DNA from: Mesocentrotus franciscanus
Lineage: Eukaryota; Echinodermata; Echinoidea; Camarodonta; Strongylocentrotidae
Reading direction: 5' to 3'
DNA length: 64,000 nucleotides
Assembly (NCBI GenBank): GCA_037976565.1
Contig: CP137666.1
Location: 48,635,271-48,699,270 of the forward strand
This document shows, one piece after another, positions 58,901 through 64,000 of this stretch. Below the pieces are notes generated by a model. The model ran no database searches and was not told where the DNA came from. It was given only the letters and a program-made list of their open reading frames with translations. The translations under genes were made by a program, and so were the position numbers. How positions within the stretch are numbered: position 1 is the stretch's first letter; each line of letters starts with the position of its first letter.

Positions 58901-59584
58901 AGAAACATCACCAAAGACGTTACCAAAGACATCATTGACGCAGCAACACAAACAGAAACAGTCGATGAACGCAATGGTGATGTTACTGTACAGTCTAGTA
59001 CAAAGAAGCAAAGAGAATCTTTGGAAACCGATGAAAATTGGTCGAAAAAACAAAACAGAGATAAGGTTGTCCTTGCCAACCACAGATCAACGTTATGTGA
59101 CCAAAATGAGGATGGAAAGCTGGAGAAAGATCTGCATTACGTGGACGATAATGAGGTCATGGAGGAAGAAGACAATGATGTCTGTTTCATCGCCGTGGAA
59201 ACCGAAAATAATGATCCCAAGGAGCTGAATGATGACGTTGATGATCATCATGACGAAACCAGAGATCCTTCTCATTCCTTTGAACTTGACAAACATCCGA
59301 ATGAACATGGAGATGGGTACGATTTGGCCGATGAGGAGAGGAAGGCACGGATGGATCTGCTCTTCTACGAGGTGGAAAAAGTCAAAGAGGAGGCAGGAGC
59401 GGCTAAGTGTCGGCGAGAGCTCCTCGAGTTGGAGCTGCAGACAGCAAGGCAGCAGATGGAGCTGACGAGAATAAAACAAGAGGTAGAGATAGAGCTCGTG
59501 CGAGAGAAGGTCCGTCAAGAAAGAGCCAAGGCTGATAGCATGATGGTAAAGAAAAAAGAGACAGAACTCCCAGATGAAAAGTAA
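55936..59584 (+). CDS. Myb/SANT-like DNA-binding domain protein (MSANTD3/FSBP type)
   Basis: Putative nuclear DNA-binding protein. Coding exons 55936-56090, 56542-56736, 56921-57156, 57589-58491 and 58785-59584 (TAA); all GT-AG and in phase, 762 residues. The first in-frame ATG follows a TAG at 55936; a second ATG at 55963 has a better Kozak context (A at -3) and would remove nine residues. Exons 2-3 encode one Myb/SANT-like domain: QEERDVLVSLITEYKGVLD, then AWQLITDKYNSHPGFRQR, then QLRKCWMNMKAR. That order matches the MSANTD3 and fibrinogen-silencer-binding-protein group. Exon 4 is Gln/Ser-rich and low in predicted structure. Exon 5 is acidic, has a tandem 14-residue duplication (RTEPNNKTRNITK twice) and ends in a ~65-residue charged coiled coil starting near ERKARMDLLFYEVEK. 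Human MSANTD3 is much shorter, so orthology is not claimed. Confidence 0.85.
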
Positions 59585-60620
59585 TCTTTTCTGCAGATCA
59601 CCAGCGCACCACTTGCAATGCATTTGCAGTGCACCTGCATCTCGATCTGTTTGAAATTCAGAATCTGGCTTGCAACTTGGACACGTATGAAATATTTGCT
59701 GTTCGCGCCTCCTCTCCGAATCGAGAGAGCTTAACATTAAAAGAGAGCTTGGTGTTGTAAGGGGACAATTTACTATTCATACAATAACGACTTGAACTAC
59801 TGTCACCCATTTAAGGGGGTGATTTTTTGTTGTTGCCATGAGGTCGAATTTGTCCAGGAGGTAGTTATCGAGTGGGATGAGAACCGAACATTTGAAATGT
59901 GGCACATTAGTTGTCATATACCCTTTGCACAGGAGGCACTTAGATTGCATTAGATTGAGGCAAGCAAAAGACATCTCATGTGCAACGGGCATTACGTAAG
60001 GCAGACCTAAAGTTTATGCACTGTAGTTGCCATTATTTTTGTGTGACAAGAACTGGAAAAAACATGTATTTATTATTGAGAGAGCACTCTAGTCATCTTT
60101 TAAATGAAGACTTTCGATTTATATTTTACGTTTATTGTTGATCACTGATTTTCACGAAACAGTGAAAGAAAAATGCCTAAATCTTTTGCGGCAACATTCA
60201 AAGAGAGAGAGAGAGAGAGAGAAGAAAGAGCAAAACTCGGGGGGGGGACGGTTGTGATTGTTTCGAGACATTAAACAAAACATTATAAAAATGCTGAGTG
60301 CGTTTGAAAATTGGGCTCCTTCGGATGGACTACTTTCACATGTACTTAAGCTTAAGGCAAATGTCCGACCTGGCAAATAAGTATGCAAAATAAATTTCTT
60401 GGTGTTGCCAACTTGCCAGCTTTAGTGCAGACAAGAAGCTTAAATTGTTGTTCTCCAAGTTATGGATGTTTCTTCCCGAAGCCCATACATGGCAATAAAT
60501 ACAGATGTATATTGTTTATTCAACTGACTTGTACATATGTTCACACCAAGTCCAGCTTGCATACACTAGTTGTTGCTATGTCGGACCAACCTATTGCAAG
60601 TTTTTGTGTAAAAAATAAAT
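59585..60620 (+). other. 3' UTR of the Myb/SANT-like gene (inferred)
   Basis: Noncoding after the stop. AATAAA at 60389-60394 and 60614-60619. Contains a short (AG)n at about 60202-60222. The end point is uncertain. Confidence 0.4.
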
Positions 60621-61025
60621 TTACATTTTAGTAAATGTAATGTAATTTAATTTGAATAATAAACTCGTCAATCTGCATCGTCATATCAGTCGGAGGCTTA
60701 AGCCTCGAGCCCTTGACATTTTAAAACTACCAACATTTTTGCAACCATCTGATGATTATGGAAGTGAGGATGTCCTTACGGTATCTTAATTTTTCATATT
60801 TTTATGTCAAAATTTCATTACTCTATTCAAGGATAGGCCTACACACAGTACAAACAGCCGATGTCGCTTTTATATATTGTCCATGTTTTTGCTTACCGGT
60901 ACTTGCTTCGCTCACTCACAAGATTAACATTTAGATCGATCATAATTCTTTAGAAATAGACGGGATCCAGGTTACTTAGCAAAGACATGAAACTACACAG
61001 TCAAAGTATGCATTCCACAGAGACT

Positions 61026-63909
61026 TTTATTCATCATGACAGTACAAACAAGACAACAAAAAAAGCTGTATATCTAGCATAATGTACAATATGTGCTGGT
61101 AGGTCTTGGAACACAATCGAGTCTTTGGGTTTTCTTGCTATGGCTCCACAAGGAATAACATAATATAAAGTGTTGATTACATAAGATAAGAGAACCAAAG
61201 AGGTTGGTGTTTAATTAAGGCACAAATTTACATGTGGGAAATAACAAGCTGTTTTGTGCTTGGGACTGGGGTAAAAAGAAAAATCAAGTTTGGTGGTGAT
61301 GATGATGATAATGAAGTTTGGTGTCTTATGCAAGCTAAGAATAATGACCACACTCATGAATTTCAAACTCGCATCTTCTCCATACCACAGTGAAATCTTT
61401 TTTTTTTTAATACAGAAACTCTTCTATTAAGATAGATTGTAGCCGCACGTTTCTCAACGTAATACAACCTAAAACTTTGAGCCTAGGGATAAATCACAGT
61501 ATTTAGAATACATATGATCAAGAATTGGTGCATACATTGTGCTTAGAACAGGTCTACTATGCAAAAATGAAATGATGCACTGTGTTGAAAAATTTCTTTA
61601 CACATATTCTAGTGTATGGAAATTCCTAGGCATTGACGCCTATTTGTGACTAACCAAGATTTTACACCAATGAAATAATGGGGAGACCAATTAATGGGGA
61701 GACCAATTAAAGGAGAAGTCCACCCTGATATTAAGTTGGTTTCAATAGAAGCACAAAAATTCAGAAATTTCTATTATTGCCCTAAAGAAAATTTTCAGTC
61801 ATACATGCACCCTAAATATAATTGTTGCAAATATGTTTGTATATACAACCCCTGTATGAAACTAATCTATTCCGCCCTCAATAACAAAGAAGACGAGAGT
61901 TTATGATTTTTGTTGTACAGAGCAAAGATACGTCACGGAGTTGCCAATTTGTGTTAGATTGATCGCAACTTTAAAAATGTGTAAATGTCTAATTTCTAAT
62001 TGGAATTTTGCTCAAACTTTCAGACATGTTCCTCTCATTTTTCTACTTCTGTTAAAACCAACTTGTTTTCCGGGTGGACTTTCCCTTTAATGATATACGA
62101 GGATTAGTCAACCAGAGAATATGCTATGAATCTGGAAATTTAATCACCACTGGATACCTTCTACAGTTTTATGGAATAAATAACTAATACACGAAGAACT
62201 CCAGATCCAAAAGGATAAACAAGACAGAGTTCCTGTAATGGTAACTCATACAATACACACATTAAAAGAACAAAAATCCATCAACAGAGGACCGTAAATA
62301 CATTATTACTTTACTCCATAACTGATTACATCAGGAAAGCTTATATTATATAGCAATTTTCTTTATGCTTCTCAAAAAACATGAAATTTAGACAGATGAA
62401 ATATTCATAATATTGAGTCTGTTTGGGTAGGTATTTTCAATTAATGATATTTGAATGATTTTATCTATCGGCATGATGACAATTACCTTTGCAACTTGTT
62501 TATCACATGAATATTAATTCTGGTATACATTAAGACAATATCCAGCTTGTGGCATCATCTACAAAAGCAGTTGTTTAGTATGCACACCTAGGCTGCATAA
62601 ATAATCATTTGCATAATCAACTTGTACATTTTTGACATATTCCATCGATAATCAAATTACATTCCTCCTAGTATCAAGTGGAAATTCTAATATGATATCA
62701 AAAATTAGTCCTGGATTTTATTTAATTTTCTAGATTTAAAGAGGAAATTATTCACAAATTTAAACAATACTAATACAATTGGAGCAGCTCATTCAAAAAA
62801 AATAATGTTTCACACAATCATAATTTGTGAATAGCTTCCTAATGATGGGCATTCAGAATACCCCACCCACCTCTCCCCTTAAAATTTTTAGTAGTCTTTC
62901 AGTGCAAGTTTCAGTCATTACCAAAAATTCTGAGTTACATTGAAGCACAAGAATTTATAGAATGGCATTGTGGGAACTTGCATGTTACTCGCATGACTTG
63001 AAAGATACATTGATTGATTGATGTTATCAGGCAATGTGACACATACAAACAAAACTTCAGTTCTTCTACTCCGGCTCCACAGTGAGCAGATTACATCTAA
63101 CATCGATAACAAAACCATTATCTGAGGAACTAAAAAAAAAAACAACATGCATGCCATCTCTAAATATACAGCTTATTATTTATGATTAGCATGTTTATCT
63201 ATCTACATGTTGGCTCTGTCAGACCAAGTTTTATCTTCAATGTCTACTTCAGATATGATTTCATTCATTTCCTCTTCACCATGTCATACATTTATTTCCA
63301 GTAAAGAAACCTTTCAGGCTAAATAGGAATTAAGATGGGACAGCTACCTACAAACAACCATCTTTACATGTTGTAAACCTTTGGATGGCAATATACCTGT
63401 TTTCAACTAAAACAATACAGGATATATCTAGCATTACAAATAATAAAAACTATCAAATTTCAATGTTATTACCTTGAACAAGTGTTCTCCAAGAGCAGAG
63501 CCAAACTTAAATCATTTTGTTCTCTGGTTACAGGGGAGAAAAGGACTGCTCACAAAGACCATTCAATATTTCAGCAAACGGCCATTTTCAATGTTTCCAA
63601 TATCGCAAAATGTTCTACTGAATTCCAGGACTGATATATGATATCGTTTGCTGAGAGCAAAACGGGCATAAACCCTGAAGTGAAAGTATAAGAGTAAACA
63701 TCTTTCTGGCACTCAGCAGAATTTTCCAGCACTGCTTTGAATACCTTAACAAATAGGAGTGTTTACTAGAGGGATCTTGATAGATGAAAGTTCCTTTTTT
63801 CGGGTATCTCTCTTCCAAATCAAATTCTGGGTGTTGGATGTAGCGTTTGTCCATGAATTCCTACCTGAAGTAGACATAGAGGACAGCTGGGTATAAACAG
63901 TGGGTGGAT
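61026..63909 (-). other. Possible 3' UTR of a minus-strand gene off the right edge
   Basis: No exon is visible for 2.9 kb upstream, on the plus strand, of the C-terminal frame at 63910-64000. A minus-strand AATAAA at 61031-61026 could be its polyadenylation signal. The stretch contains the TTAA MITE at 61711-62086 and is otherwise AT-rich and unremarkable. Confidence 0.3.
61711..62086. mobile_element. TTAA-type MITE (AGGAGAAGTCCACCC ends), copy 2
   Basis: TTAA on both sides (61707-61710, 62087-62090). Left end AGGAGAAGTCCACCCTGATA then TTAAGTTGGTTT; right end AAACCAACTTGTTTTCCGGG then TGGACTTTCCCT, an inverse match over about 32 bp. No transposase. A direct repeat of GGGGAGACCAATTAA precedes it (61680-61710). 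Confidence 0.82.
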
Positions 63910-64000
63910 TCAGCGGAACGTGTACCTGACGTAGGGCACCTCTACATCTTCCCCTTCAGTGTCGTTGCAGCATAGCTCAAAGACCAGACTCTTGACGTGC
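63910..64000 (-). CDS. C-terminal codons of an unidentified gene (partial)
   Basis: The last 91 bases hold one open minus-strand frame of 29 codons ending in TGA at 63912-63910; the other two frames stop early. It reads HVKSLVFELCCNDTEGEDVE then VPYVRYTFR, with alternating hydrophobic residues and an acidic loop like a beta-rich protein's C-terminus. I do not recognise the family. There is no splice acceptor inside the window, so it would be the 3' part of a terminal exon continuing to the right. Confidence 0.35.
   Translation of the reverse strand, partial: HVKSLVFELCCNDTEGEDVEVPYVRYTFR

Noticed and set aside
59093..59737. 214-residue minus-strand frame
   Set aside because: Antisense shadow of the coiled-coil-coding exon 5; no independent start or domain evidence.

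Overview
The window is nuclear DNA of an invertebrate animal. It is AT-rich and holds four intron-containing genes with canonical GT-AG junctions, plus part of a possible fifth, among dense repeats. The protein set is metazoan: SUCLG2, NDUFA12, HAUS7 and an MSANTD3-type Myb/SANT gene. CT-rich tracts, hairpin-headed repeats carrying AGGTCA motifs and GGC-rich repeat heads remind me of echinoderm (sea urchin) genomes. That assignment comes from memory of repeat types and is moderate; the gene calls do not depend on it. LAYOUT: 1-8.2 kb, SUCLG2 (+), ten visible coding exons with the N-terminus off the left edge. 8.2-10.3 kb, intergenic. 10.3-16.5 kb, NDUFA12 (-), convergent with SUCLG2, four coding exons, with a 4-kb first intron full of mobile elements. 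16.5-22.4 kb, intergenic between divergent NDUFA12 and HAUS7; it holds a 2.3-kb foldback transposon, a broken LINE and CT-rich/TTC sequence. 22.4-46 kb, HAUS7 (+), ten coding exons; intron 1 has a triplicated 338-bp repeat and intron 8 is 13.1 kb of repeats. 46-55.9 kb, intergenic, with microsatellites, MITEs, a hAT-like element and foldback sequences. 55.9-60.6 kb, a Myb/SANT-like gene (+), five coding exons. 61-64 kb, possibly the 3' UTR and last codons of a minus-strand gene off the right edge. The genes do not form a pathway: SUCLG2 and NDUFA12 are both mitochondrial (TCA cycle and complex I), HAUS7 is a spindle microtubule factor, and the last gene is a putative DNA-binding protein. MAIN OBSERVATIONS: (1) Four repeat families have one architecture: a 5' hairpin head, a core that in three of them carries AGGTCA motifs, a short inverse copy of the head near the 3' end, a small hairpin and a shared tail close to ACTTGTCTAGTT. 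This fits Helentron/HINE-type rolling-circle elements. One family forms a head-to-tail array with multiplied heads in HAUS7 intron 8. In another, the two ends differ between copies in a compensatory way. (2) Several DNA transposons have exact boundaries and target-site duplications (TSDs): twin 879/880-bp elements (9-bp TSDs), a 2,325-bp foldback element (6-bp TSD, TAC...GTA ends, a remnant transposase-like HTH), a 977-bp hAT-like element (8-bp TSD) and TTAA-flanked MITEs. (3) The last coding exon of HAUS7 appears to be one unit of a decayed ~130-bp tandem array that continues into the 3' UTR. No RNA gene, CRISPR array or intact transposase was found.
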